Shown here one piece after another: positions 45,436 through 54,285 of a stretch of DNA of 64,000 bases (its first letter is position 1; each line of letters starts with the position of its first letter). Both the position numbers and the translations under genes were made by a program. Source of the stretch: Miltoncostaea sp963703045 (GTDB lineage: Bacteria > Actinomycetota > Thermoleophilia > Miltoncostaeales > Miltoncostaeaceae); contig OY969782.1 of NCBI GenBank assembly GCA_963703045.1, forward strand, positions 1,674,001-1,738,000, written 5' to 3'. The notes below the pieces were generated by a model. The model did not search any database. It had not been told where the DNA came from and saw only the letters and a program-made list of their open reading frames with translations.

Positions 45436-46994
45436 GCGCGTCCGCGATGGACGTGGCCGCGGTCGCCGCCGCGGTGGGGGTGCTCGGCCTGCTCGTGCCG
45501 GTCGGCGCGCTGCGCGCCGAGGCCCAGCGGGCCGCGTCTCTCGCCCTGCTGCTCGGCGCCTGGGGCTTCCTGCTCGCCTCGCTGGTGCCCGAGGACGACG
45601 CCCGCGACGTGCTCGACCGCCTGTCCTCGCCCGCCGCGGCGGCCGCGGCGCTCGTGGCCGCCGTGGTGGCGGTCGTCGCCACGATCCTCCTCGTGCGACT
45701 GATCCTGGCCCGGCCCGCCGTCTGGTTCGCGCTGCTGGGCATCGCCCTGCCGATCCGCGTGCCGGTGACGCTCGGGAGCCTCGAGGCCAACCTGCTGATA
45801 CCGCTCTACGCGGTGATCGTGCTCGGCCTGATCGCCGCGGTCTGGGGTCGCGCCCGCGGGCGCCTCGGCCCTGCGCCCGAGGGTCCGGCGGCCCTGGCGA
45901 TCACCCTCGGGGCGTTCGTCGCATTCGTGCTCGTGTCGGCGCTGTGGAGCGCCGACCCGGACGAGGCGGCCGTCAAGGCGGCGTTCTTCTACGTGCCGTT
46001 CACGATCCTCTACGTGGTGGCGCTGGCCTGGTGGCCGCACGCCCGCGCGCTGCGGGCGCTGGCGGTGACGACGATCGCGGGCGGCGTCGTCGCGGCCCTG
46101 GTCGGCCTGTACCAGTACCTCACGGGCGACATCTGGTGGAACGAGACGCTGAGCCAGGCCAACGTCTACAGCCGCTTCTTCCGGGTCAACGGCATCTTCT
46201 TCGACCCGAACATCCTCGGCCGCTACCTCGCAATCGGCATCCTGGCCTGTCTCGCGCTCGCCTGGGTGCGCCCACGCCGCGGCGAGCTGGTCGCGCTGGC
46301 CGCCGCGGTGGCCGTGATGACGGCCGCCCTCGCGGTGACGTTCTCGCGCTCGAGCACGCTCATGCTGATGCTGGGACTCGTGCTGCTCGCCGTGCGGGCG
46401 GTCGGCGCCCGGAGGGCGATCCTGACCGGCGCCCTCGTGCTGGTGGTCGCCGGCGGCGCGGCCGTCGCGACCAGCGACAACGTGCGCCGGGCGGCGACCG
46501 ACTTCGACCGCCTGGAGCGGGTCAGCGAGGGCCGCTTCGACCTGATCCGGGGCGGGCTCACCATCTGGCGGGAGCACCCGGTGGTCGGCACCGGCCTCGG
46601 CGGCTTCGAGCGGCGCTTCGCGCAGACGCTGACCCCCACCGAGCAGCGCCGGGTGCGCGTCGTCGTCTCCCACAACACCCCGGTCACCGTGCTGAGCGAG
46701 GAGGGGATCGTCGGGTTCGCCCTGTTCCTCGCCCTCGTGGTCGGCGTCGGGTGGGGCGTGGTGCGCGGCTCGGCCGCGCAGGGCCTGGCCGGCTGGGCCC
46801 GGTGGACGCTCGCGGCGATGCTGGCCGGCATCTTCGTGCACGCCCTGCTCTACGCCGCGCTCTTCGAGGACCCCTTCGCCTGGGTCGCCGCCGCGGCCGC
46901 CGCGGCGCTGGCGGCCGCCCCCCGGGCCCGCGACGACGTGGGCCCGCCCGCCCCGGCCCAGACGCCGACGGCCACGATGCCCGCCGCGTCCTGA
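45432..46994 (+). CDS. O-antigen ligase/polymerase-like membrane protein (first copy)
   Basis: 520 residues with about twelve helices. The large external loop before the C-terminal helices holds GLTIWREHPVVGTGLGGFERRF and SHNTPVTVLSEEGIVGFALFL, the hallmark of Wzy/WaaL (PF04932). The R...H pair (SHNTPV) is where catalysis is expected. It probably polymerises or ligates the locus's polysaccharide. A second member of the same family lies at 48104. Coupled to the FlgD-like gene. Confidence 0.85.
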   Translation: MSASAMDVAAVAAAVGVLGLLVPVGALRAEAQRAASLALLLGAWGFLLASLVPEDDARDVLDRLSSPAAAAAALVAAVVAVVATILLVRLILARPAVWFALLGIALPIRVPVTLGSLEANLLIPLYAVIVLGLIAAVWGRARGRLGPAPEGPAALAITLGAFVAFVLVSALWSADPDEAAVKAAFFYVPFTILYVVALAWWPHARALRALAVTTIAGGVVAALVGLYQYLTGDIWWNETLSQANVYSRFFRVNGIFFDPNILGRYLAIGILACLALAWVRPRRGELVALAAAVAVMTAALAVTFSRSSTLMLMLGLVLLAVRAVGARRAILTGALVLVVAGGAAVATSDNVRRAATDFDRLERVSEGRFDLIRGGLTIWREHPVVGTGLGGFERRFAQTLTPTEQRRVRVVVSHNTPVTVLSEEGIVGFALFLALVVGVGWGVVRGSAAQGLAGWARWTLAAMLAGIFVHALLYAALFEDPFAWVAAAAAAALAAAPRARDDVGPPAPAQTPTATMPAAS

Positions 46995-46996
46995 GC

Positions 46997-48061
46997 ATGC
47001 GCGTCCTGTGCCTCAGCAACATGTGGCCCGGGACGGCCGATCCGGACTACGGGGCCTTCGTCGCCGACATGTGCGCGGCGCTGGAGGCACGCGGGGTCGA
47101 GGTCGAGCCGGTGGTGATCGACACGCGCGCGCACGGCCCCGCGCGCACACCGGCCAAGTACGCCGCGCTCGGCGCGCGCGCCGCGCTGCGCGCCCGGCGC
47201 GCCGACGTGGTCTACGCCCACTACATCTTCCCCACCGCCGCGGTGGCGCAGGCCGCGGCGCGGGTGGCGGGCATCCCCTACGTCGTCACCGCGCACGGCC
47301 AGGACGTGCGCAACCTCGACCGGCCCGCCGTGCGCCGGGCGAGCGCGGGACCGCTGCGGGGCGCGGCCGCACTCATCGCCGTCAGCGAGCACCTGGCCGC
47401 CGGTCTCCGGGGGTCGGGCCTCGCGCTGCCGCCGGTCAGCGTGATCGACATGGGCGTCGATATGTCCCGCTTCCACCCGGGCGACCGCGACGTCGCGCGC
47501 GCCTGGCTCGGGCTGCCCGCCGGGGTCCCGCTCGTGCTCGCCGTGGGGGGGCTGACCGACCGCAAGAACCCGCTCGGGCTGCTCCAGGCGTTCGCCCGGG
47601 TGCGGGCGGCCCGGCCCGGCGCGATGCTCGCCTTCGTGGGCGACGGGCCCCTCGCGGGCGCGGTCGACCAGGGGGCCCGCCGCCTCGGCCTCGGGGACGC
47701 CGTCGTGCGCCCCGGGGCGCTGCCGCACGATGCCGTCTCCGACTGGATCACGGCCTGCGACGTGCTGGCGCTGGTGAGCCGGGTGGAGCCGCTCGGCGTG
47801 GTGGCGCTCGAGGCCCTCGCGAGCGGCCGGCCGGTGGTGGCCACGCGCGTGGGCGGCACCGCCGAGGTGGTGCCCGACCCGGCCGCGGGCCGCGTGGTCG
47901 ATCCGCTCGACCCGGTCGCCGTCGGGGCGGCGATCCTCGACCTGCTCGACCGGCCCCCCGCGCCCGCCGCCTGCCGGGAGGCCGCCGCACCGCACGCCCT
48001 GGTCCGTCAGGCCGCCCGGGTGGAGGCCGTGCTGGCCCACGCCGTCGAGGTCCACCGCTAG
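46997..48061 (+). CDS. Glycosyltransferase family 4
   Basis: 354 residues, GT-B fold. N-terminus MRVLCLSNMWPGTADPDYGAFV, acceptor segment VVYAHYIFPTAAVAQAA, then VTAHGQDVRNLDRP. The donor half has VLAVGGLTDRKNPLGLLQAFARV, AFVGDGPLAGAVDQGA, VSDWITACDVLALVSRVEPLGVVALEALASGRPVVATR. The EPLGVVALEALA motif contains the conserved ExxxxxxxE donor-binding glutamates. Sugar unknown. Confidence 0.9.
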   Translation: MRVLCLSNMWPGTADPDYGAFVADMCAALEARGVEVEPVVIDTRAHGPARTPAKYAALGARAALRARRADVVYAHYIFPTAAVAQAAARVAGIPYVVTAHGQDVRNLDRPAVRRASAGPLRGAAALIAVSEHLAAGLRGSGLALPPVSVIDMGVDMSRFHPGDRDVARAWLGLPAGVPLVLAVGGLTDRKNPLGLLQAFARVRAARPGAMLAFVGDGPLAGAVDQGARRLGLGDAVVRPGALPHDAVSDWITACDVLALVSRVEPLGVVALEALASGRPVVATRVGGTAEVVPDPAAGRVVDPLDPVAVGAAILDLLDRPPAPAACREAAAPHALVRQAARVEAVLAHAVEVHR

Positions 48062-48088
48062 GACGCGGGGCGGAGGGCCGCCCTGCGC

Positions 48089-48094
48089 TACTCT
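48089..48094 (+). promoter_or_regulatory. -10 hexamer TACTCT upstream of the second polymerase gene
   Basis: TACTCT ends 9 bases before ATG 48104, in the 42-base gap after the preceding glycosyltransferase. No good -35 is seen. Spacing is again that of a leaderless start. Confidence 0.35.
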
Positions 48095-48103
48095 GCGCGG
48101 CCG

Positions 48104-49585
48104 ATGCCGACGACCGATGCCCCCGCCCGGCTCGCGGGCTCCCGGGCGGGCCCGGATCCGGCCGCCGTCGCCCTGCTCGTCGGGGTCGTCGTGGCCGCCG
48201 CCTTCGCCGTCTGGCAGCCGCTGGCCGGCATCGCCGTCGCCGTGGTCGTGCTGATCGCCACGCTGCTGCGCGACGTACCCGTCGGGCGCCTGGCGCCGGT
48301 GCTCGTGGTGCTGACCGCCCTCGCGGCGATCGGCGGCCCCAACCTCGCCGCCCCGCCGGCGCCGTGGCTGTTCCTGTTCCGCATCCTCATCGTGCTGCTC
48401 GGCCTGGGCGTCGTGGGCTACCTGCTGATGGACGGTCGGCTGGCGCTGCCGGCCGGCCTGCCGCGCCCCGCCGGCATCCTGGGGGTCTGGCTGGTGTGGA
48501 CCGCGGTCTCGATCGGCTGGGCCGACGACACCGTGGCCGCGCTGCGCTGGACCTCGTTCATGGCGATGATGGGCGGTCTCGCGATCGCGATCGCGATCGT
48601 CTGCCGCGACCGGCGGCGCGCCCGGATCCTGCTCTGGGCCCTGCTCGGTGCCTACGCGCTGGCATGTCTGATCGCCGTGGCCGAGGTCGTCACCGGGCTG
48701 CACCTGCCCACGTTCCGCGCCGGCGTCGAGAACCGCGGCGGCCTGATCGGCGTGGGCTCGCTGTTCGGCAACCAGAACAACTTCGCCACCTTCCTCAGCC
48801 TCAGCCTGCCCTACTTCGCCGCGCTGCCCATCGTCTTCCGCGACGTGCGCCTGAAGATGCTCGGCATCGCCGGCGCCGGGAGCGCCCTGATCCTGGTGCT
48901 GCTGACCGGCAGCAAGTCGGGGCTGGCCTCGTCGGGGCTGGTGGTGCTCGGGCTCCTGCTGCTGGTGGGCACCGATCGCGGCAGCCGCGGGCGCCTGCTG
49001 GTCGCGGGCGCCATCGCGGCCCTCGCGGTGGCCCTGGTGGTGCCGGCCGTGCTCGGCGGCGGCCCGGTCAGCCTCGACGAGCGCACGACCACGAAGCTCG
49101 ACTTCGGGGTGCTGATCGAGCAGTTCCAGAACGACAGCGGCTCGGGCGCGGTGCGCGGCACCCTGCTGGGCGACGGCCTCGCGATCGTGGCCGACACGGA
49201 CGGGCTGGGCGTGGGCGCCGGCAACGCCGAGGTGCGGGTGCGGTCGCTGGCCGAGTTCCCCGGCGTGGCCAACCTGCACAACTGGTGGCTCGAGGTGCTG
49301 GTCAACACCGGCGTGGTGGGCTTCGCGCTCTACCTGGCGTTCTTCCTCACGCTCCTCCGGGGCCAGACGCGCGCGACGCGGCGCACCGCCGACCCCCTCG
49401 TGCGGTACATGACCCTCGCCGGCGCCCTCGCGCTGACGGGGTGGATCGTCGGCAGCCTCGGCCCCTCGACCGCCATCCACTACGCGCCGATGTGGGTCGT
49501 CTTCGGCCTCGGGATGGGGGCGCTCGTGCTCTCACGCCGCGAGGCGCCGCCACCGGAACGGGAGGGATCGCCGTCCGCGTCCTGA
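48104..49585 (+). CDS. O-antigen ligase/polymerase-like membrane protein (second copy)
   Basis: 493 residues, about eleven helices. The Wzy/WaaL region is GVGSLFGNQNNFATFLSLSLPY and the external loop ends GVANLHNWWLEVLVNTGVVGFALYL, with the conserved His of HNWWLE. Sequence is clearly different from the copy at 45432, so one may act as chain polymerase and the other as ligase. Its stop (TGA 49583-49585) overlaps the first base of the next gene's ATG. Confidence 0.86.
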   Translation: MPTTDAPARLAGSRAGPDPAAVALLVGVVVAAAFAVWQPLAGIAVAVVVLIATLLRDVPVGRLAPVLVVLTALAAIGGPNLAAPPAPWLFLFRILIVLLGLGVVGYLLMDGRLALPAGLPRPAGILGVWLVWTAVSIGWADDTVAALRWTSFMAMMGGLAIAIAIVCRDRRRARILLWALLGAYALACLIAVAEVVTGLHLPTFRAGVENRGGLIGVGSLFGNQNNFATFLSLSLPYFAALPIVFRDVRLKMLGIAGAGSALILVLLTGSKSGLASSGLVVLGLLLLVGTDRGSRGRLLVAGAIAALAVALVVPAVLGGGPVSLDERTTTKLDFGVLIEQFQNDSGSGAVRGTLLGDGLAIVADTDGLGVGAGNAEVRVRSLAEFPGVANLHNWWLEVLVNTGVVGFALYLAFFLTLLRGQTRATRRTADPLVRYMTLAGALALTGWIVGSLGPSTAIHYAPMWVVFGLGMGALVLSRREAPPPEREGSPSAS

Positions 49586-50766
49586 TGCTCAGCCACATGT
49601 ACCCGAGCGCGGTCAACTGGACCGCCGGGATCTTCGTGCACGAGCAGGTGCGGGCCCTCGTGCGCGCGGGCCACGACGTCCGTGTCGTCTCGCCGACCGG
49701 CTGGGCGCCGCCGCTCGTGCCCGCGTACCGCGACTTCCGGCGGGTGCCGGGCGTCGACGTCGTCGAGGGCGTGCCGGTGCTCTACCCGCGCAAGCTGACG
49801 CTGCCGGGAGCCCGGCTCGGCCACCGCAACGGCGACGCGATGCTGTGGTCGATCGCACGGCCGCTGCGGCGCGTCCACGAGCGGTGGCCGTTCGACGTCA
49901 TCCATGCGCAGATGCTCGTGCCGGACGGCTGGGCGGCGGCCCGGATGGGCGCCTCCCTGCGCGTGCCCGTCGTCGCCACGGCCCACCGCGCCGACGTGCT
50001 CGACGTGCCCGCGCGCGGCGCGGCCAGCCGCGCGCAGGTGGCCGACGCCGTCGCGACGATCGACCAGGTGTGCGCGGTCAGCGCGTCGATCGGCGGGGCG
50101 GCGGCCGACCTCGCCACACCGCGACGCCCGGTCGCGGTGGTGCCGAACGGCGCCGACACGACGGTCTTCACGCCCCGCTCCGCGGGCGAGGCGCGCGCCC
50201 GCCTCGGGCTGCCCGCCGACGAGCGCATCGTGACCTACGTCGGCAAGCTGGTCCCCCGCAAGGGCGTCGACACGCTCGTCGAGGCGATGGGCCTGCTCGC
50301 CCGCGGCGCCTCCGGCGCGCCCCTGCTGGTGGCGGGTGGCATCGGCGAGATGCGCGAGGGCCTGGAGCGCCGCGCGGTCGAGCTGGGCATCGCCGACCGG
50401 ATCCGCTTCGTCGGCAAGATCGCGCACGACGAGGTCGGGTGGTGGATGGCGGCCGGAGACGTGTTCGTGCTGCCGTCGCTCAGCGAGGGCCTGCCGACCG
50501 TCGTCTGCGAGGCGATGAACTGCGGGCGCGCGGTGGTGGCGACGGCCGTGGACGGCACCCCCGAGATCGTGCGCGACGGCCGCACCGGCCTGCTCGTGCC
50601 GCCCCGCGACGCCGCGGCGCTCGCCGGGGCGCTCGGGCGGGTGCTCGACGAGCCCGGGCTCGCCGCGCGGATGGGCGAGGAGGCCCTGCGGATCGGGCGC
50701 GAGCTCTACACGTGGGACGCGAACGCGGCGCGCATGGCCGAGATCTACGGGGAGGTCACCGCGTGA
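49585..50766 (+). CDS. Glycosyltransferase family 4
   Basis: 393 residues. The frame reads MLSHMYPSAVNWTAGIFVHE, HAQMLVPDGWAAARMGASL, then ATIDQVCAVSASIGG. The donor half has VTYVGKLVPRKGVDTLVEAM, VAGGIGEMREGLERRA, DVFVLPSLSEGLPTVVCEAMNCGRAVVAT with the conserved Glu pair. Start ATG 49585 is the first standard codon; the sequence VRVL just upstream resembles the usual N-terminus of this family, with no start codon in front of it, so an unusual start or a sequencing error is possible. Overlaps the ATP-grasp gene by 4 bases. Confidence 0.9.
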   Translation: MLSHMYPSAVNWTAGIFVHEQVRALVRAGHDVRVVSPTGWAPPLVPAYRDFRRVPGVDVVEGVPVLYPRKLTLPGARLGHRNGDAMLWSIARPLRRVHERWPFDVIHAQMLVPDGWAAARMGASLRVPVVATAHRADVLDVPARGAASRAQVADAVATIDQVCAVSASIGGAAADLATPRRPVAVVPNGADTTVFTPRSAGEARARLGLPADERIVTYVGKLVPRKGVDTLVEAMGLLARGASGAPLLVAGGIGEMREGLERRAVELGIADRIRFVGKIAHDEVGWWMAAGDVFVLPSLSEGLPTVVCEAMNCGRAVVATAVDGTPEIVRDGRTGLLVPPRDAAALAGALGRVLDEPGLAARMGEEALRIGRELYTWDANAARMAEIYGEVTA

Positions 50767-51929
50767 GCGCGGGCGACCCGCCCGCGATCGTGCTCCAGGC
50801 CTCGGGCCCCAACGCGCTCGGCGTCATCCGCGGCCTGGCCCGCGCGGGGGTGCGCGTGCTCGCGGCCGACCACGACCCCCGGGCGCTCGGCCTTCTGTCG
50901 CGGTACGCCACGGCCGTGCCGATGGCCGACCCCCTGGCCGATCCGGACCGCTTCGTCGACGACCTGCTGGCGCTCGGCGCCGGCGCCGGGGCCGGCGGCG
51001 TGCTCTTCCCCACCCACGACGAGGCCATCGCGGCCATCGGGCCGCGCGAGGCCGAGGTCGACGCGGTGCTGCGGCGCCCGTGGAGCCCGTGGCCGGTGAT
51101 GAGCCGCATCATCGACAAGGGCCATCAGCACGAGGTCGCGCGGCGCATCGGGTTCCCGGTGCCGGCGACGGTGACCCCGGACGAGGACGAGCGCGACGTG
51201 GTCGCCGCGGCCGCCGGCCTGCGCTTCCCGGTGGTGCTGAAGCCCCGCTACGCCCCCGAGTTCCGCCGCCGCTTCCGCGTGCAGGTGATGGAGGCGGACG
51301 ACGCGGAGGGCCTGCGCCGCGCATGGGACCTGGCCGGCGAGTACCGGCCGCAGATCTCCGAGGTGATCCCGGGGGGCGACGACCGGCTGTGGACACTCGG
51401 CAGCTACCGCGACGCCGGGGGGCGGGCGCTCGCGTCGTTCACCGGGCGCAAGCTGCGCCAGTGGCCGCCGCGCTTCGGCACCGCCCGCGCGGCCGAGGGG
51501 CGCTGGGACCCCGGCCTGGCCGGGCGCGGCCACGAGCTGCTGGCCGCCCTCGGGTTCCACGGCATCTCCCAGGTGGAGGTCAAGCGCGACCCGCGCGACG
51601 GCCGGGACAACCTGATCGAGGTCAATCCGCGATCGTGGCTGTGGGTGGGGCTGGCGACCCGATCGGGCGTCAACCTGCCCTACGCCTGCTGGCGCGACGC
51701 GGTGGGCCGCCCGCGCACGTGGCCCGACGGGCACCGCGACGGCTGGCGCTGGTTCCTCGCGGGCAAGCACCTGGCCGGCAGCGCCCGCGAGATCCGCCGG
51801 GGTCAGTGGAGCGCCGGCGCGTTCGCGGCCTCGATGCGGCCGCCGATCGTCGAGGGCGTCATCGACGCGCGCGACCCCCGGCCCGCGCTGGCCCTCTACG
51901 GACGCCAGGTGCGCCGTGCCCGTGGCTGA
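50763..51929 (+). CDS. ATP-grasp enzyme (carbamoyl-phosphate synthase-like)
   Basis: 388 residues. N-terminal PreATP-grasp segment AIVLQASGPNALGVIRGLARAG, the ATP-grasp body with PWPVMSRIIDKGHQ and FPVVLKPRYAPEFRRRF, the acidic EVKRDPRDGRDNLIEVNPRSWLW near the C-terminus with metal-binding Glu and Asn. Such enzymes ligate a carboxylate to an amine or similar nucleophile. In polysaccharide loci they may attach amino acids to sugars or lipids; that role is inferred from context. Confidence 0.85.
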   Translation: MSAGDPPAIVLQASGPNALGVIRGLARAGVRVLAADHDPRALGLLSRYATAVPMADPLADPDRFVDDLLALGAGAGAGGVLFPTHDEAIAAIGPREAEVDAVLRRPWSPWPVMSRIIDKGHQHEVARRIGFPVPATVTPDEDERDVVAAAAGLRFPVVLKPRYAPEFRRRFRVQVMEADDAEGLRRAWDLAGEYRPQISEVIPGGDDRLWTLGSYRDAGGRALASFTGRKLRQWPPRFGTARAAEGRWDPGLAGRGHELLAALGFHGISQVEVKRDPRDGRDNLIEVNPRSWLWVGLATRSGVNLPYACWRDAVGRPRTWPDGHRDGWRWFLAGKHLAGSAREIRRGQWSAGAFAASMRPPIVEGVIDARDPRPALALYGRQVRRARG

Positions 51930-54285
51930 CCTGCGCATCCGCATCGCGGGGTGCGCCCCGCCGTTCGCGCCCCGTGCCCGCTGGGTGCTCGACACCCTCG
52001 CCGAGGCGGTGGGCCGTCGCCCCGTCCACGTCGGCGCCGACGACCCGGCCGACCTCGTCTACGGGCCCGAGCAGCCCGCCGAGGGCGTCTGGATACCGGC
52101 CGACCCCGCGGCGCAGGCCTTCTTCGCCGGCTCCGGCGCCTTCCCGGGCCCCGCGGTCTTCCGGGCGCGCGGCCTGACCCTGCTGTTCCCTCCCGCGCAT
52201 CCGGAGGCGGCGATCCCGGGCGACGTCGTCGCGAGCGCCTTCTACCTGCTCGCCCGCTGGGACGAGCTGCGCGTCGCCGAGCGCGACCGCTTCGGCCGCC
52301 TGCCGCTCGCCGCCTCGGCCTTTCGGCGCATCGACGGACTCGACCTCGAGGACCCGCCGGTCGAGGGCTACATCGCGGCCCTGCGGACCGCGCTGCGCAT
52401 CGCCCCGCCGACGCGCTGGGAGGTGGCCCTGACGCACGACATCGACCGCATCCGGCGCCGCACCGCGAAGGGGCTTGCCGGGGTCGCGCGGCGGCGCGGG
52501 CCGCGCGCGGTCGCCGCCCTGATGGCGGGGCCCGACCCCTGGGACAACGTGCCCGACCTGCTCGAGGCGGCGTGGCGGCGCGGCGCCCGGCCGACGGTGT
52601 TCCTGATCGGCCGCAACGCCCATCCGCTCGACGGGACGCCGCGGCGGACCTACGAGCGCGAGCGGGTCGCCATCGCCGCGGCGGTGCGGGCGGCCGGGGC
52701 CGAGGTCGGCCTGCACGGCGCGTTCGCATCGTCCGAGGACGGGGCGGCGCTGGCCGCGGAGCTGGCGGGCCTGCGCGCGGAGGTCGGCGGCGACGTCGGC
52801 GGCGTCCGCATGCACTACCTGCGGTTCCGCTACCACGAGACGGTGCGCTGGCTCGAGGCCGCCGGCGCCGCCTACGACGCGAGCCTCGGCTTCAGCGAGG
52901 CGCCGGGCTTCGCGGCCGGGATCGCGCGGCCCTTCCGGCCGTACCTGGTGGGCGAGGAGCGTCCGGCGCGGATCTCCCTGCTGCCGCTGGCGGTGATGGA
53001 CACGACCCTGCACTCCCACCTCGGCCTCGACGCAGGGGACGCCCGCCGCCGCGCCCTCGCGGTGCTCGACCGGGTGCGGACGGCGGGCGGCCGCGCCGCG
53101 CTGCTCTGGCACAACACCTACCTCGCCGACGACCGGGCGCCGGGCTACGGGGGCCTCTGGGGCGATCTGCTCGACGAGCTGCTGGGCGCGGGGGCCTCCC
53201 TCGGTCCGGCGGGGACCCCGCCGGAGCCGCCCGCCGGCGCCCGGCTCGACGGGCGACGGGTGGTCCACCTGACGAGCGTCCACCGTCCGCGCGACGTGCG
53301 CATCTTCCACAAGGAGGCCGCCGCGGCCACCGCGTCCGGGGCGCGGGCGTGGGTGGCCGCTCCCCGGGTCCCGCTGCGCCGCGCGAATCGTCTGGCCGCC
53401 GGCTGGCGGCTGGCGGCGGCCGCGCGGGCGCGCGACGCCGACGTCTACCACGTGCACGACCCCGAGCTGCTGCCGGCGGCGCTCTGGCTGGCCCGGACCG
53501 GAGGGGCACCCGTGGTGTACGACGTCCACGAGTACCTGGGCCAGACCACCCGTACGAAGCGCTGGCTGCCCGCCCCGCTGCGTCGGCCCCTGGCGCTCGC
53601 GGTCGAGCGCGGCGAGCGCTGGGCGGCCCGCCGCCTGGCCGGGGTGGTGACGGCCAACGAGGATCTCGCCGCGCGCTTCGCCGCCGCCGGCGCGCGGGCC
53701 GTCGCGGTGACCAACTCGCCCTGGTCGGACGCCTTCCCCCCGCCCGCGCCGCTGCCGGCGGCGCCCGCCGTGCTCTACGTCGGCGGGCTCGGCCCGCTGC
53801 GCGGCCTCGAGGTGATGCGCACCGCCTTCGCCCGCGTCACGACCCCCGGAGCGCGGCTGGTGCTCGCCGGGCCGGGCGAGCCCGGCGCGATGCCCCCCGG
53901 CGTCGAGGCCCTCGGGCGGGTCGACCACTCCGAGGTGCCCGCCCTGCTGGCGGCCTGCCGCGTCGCGTGGATCCCGCTGCAGCGTCACGGCAACTACGAT
54001 CGTGCGGTGCCGACCAAGCTCGTCGAGGCCATGGCCGCGGGCCGGCCGGTGGTGGCGTCCGACCTCGGCCGGATGGGGGCGATGGTGCGCGCCGCCGGGT
54101 GCGGCCTGGTGGTCGCGCCGGGCGACCCCGACGCGCACGCCGCGGCCATCGACCGGCTGCTGGCCGACCCGGCGCTCGCCGCCCGCATGGGGGCGGCCGG
54201 GCGCGCGGCGTTCGTCGACGGCCTCGGCTTCGAGGGCCAGGCCCGGGCGCTGACGTCGCTCTATGCGGGGGTGCTTGCGCCGTGA
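51916..54285 (+). CDS. Fused polysaccharide deacetylase-like/glycosyltransferase protein
   Basis: 789 residues in one uninterrupted frame. Residues about 1-435 form a DUF7033-type/NodB-like deacetylase: VALTHDIDRIRRR (metal-binding HD-x-D), AGAEVGLHGAFASSEDG (His) and MHYLRFRYHETVRWL, ending AALLWHNTYLAD. Residues about 450-789 form a GT-B glycosyltransferase: VVHLTSVHRPRDVRIFHKEA, YHVHDPELLPAALWLA, YDVHEYLGQTTR, VLYVGGLGPLRGLEVM and DRAVPTKLVEAMAAGRPVVAS. The two usually occur as separate proteins; here there is no stop or frame break at the join (about 53220-53260). A single polypeptide could deacetylate the sugar that it adds. GTG 51916 overlaps the ATP-grasp stop by 14 bases. Confidence 0.85.
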   Translation: MPVADLRIRIAGCAPPFAPRARWVLDTLAEAVGRRPVHVGADDPADLVYGPEQPAEGVWIPADPAAQAFFAGSGAFPGPAVFRARGLTLLFPPAHPEAAIPGDVVASAFYLLARWDELRVAERDRFGRLPLAASAFRRIDGLDLEDPPVEGYIAALRTALRIAPPTRWEVALTHDIDRIRRRTAKGLAGVARRRGPRAVAALMAGPDPWDNVPDLLEAAWRRGARPTVFLIGRNAHPLDGTPRRTYERERVAIAAAVRAAGAEVGLHGAFASSEDGAALAAELAGLRAEVGGDVGGVRMHYLRFRYHETVRWLEAAGAAYDASLGFSEAPGFAAGIARPFRPYLVGEERPARISLLPLAVMDTTLHSHLGLDAGDARRRALAVLDRVRTAGGRAALLWHNTYLADDRAPGYGGLWGDLLDELLGAGASLGPAGTPPEPPAGARLDGRRVVHLTSVHRPRDVRIFHKEAAAATASGARAWVAAPRVPLRRANRLAAGWRLAAAARARDADVYHVHDPELLPAALWLARTGGAPVVYDVHEYLGQTTRTKRWLPAPLRRPLALAVERGERWAARRLAGVVTANEDLAARFAAAGARAVAVTNSPWSDAFPPPAPLPAAPAVLYVGGLGPLRGLEVMRTAFARVTTPGARLVLAGPGEPGAMPPGVEALGRVDHSEVPALLAACRVAWIPLQRHGNYDRAVPTKLVEAMAAGRPVVASDLGRMGAMVRAAGCGLVVAPGDPDAHAAAIDRLLADPALAARMGAAGRAAFVDGLGFEGQARALTSLYAGVLAP

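Noticed and set aside
45051..46841. Long minus-strand frame opposite the polymerase
   Set aside because: It is His/Gln/Arg/Gly-rich and is the antisense shadow of the 45432 membrane gene.
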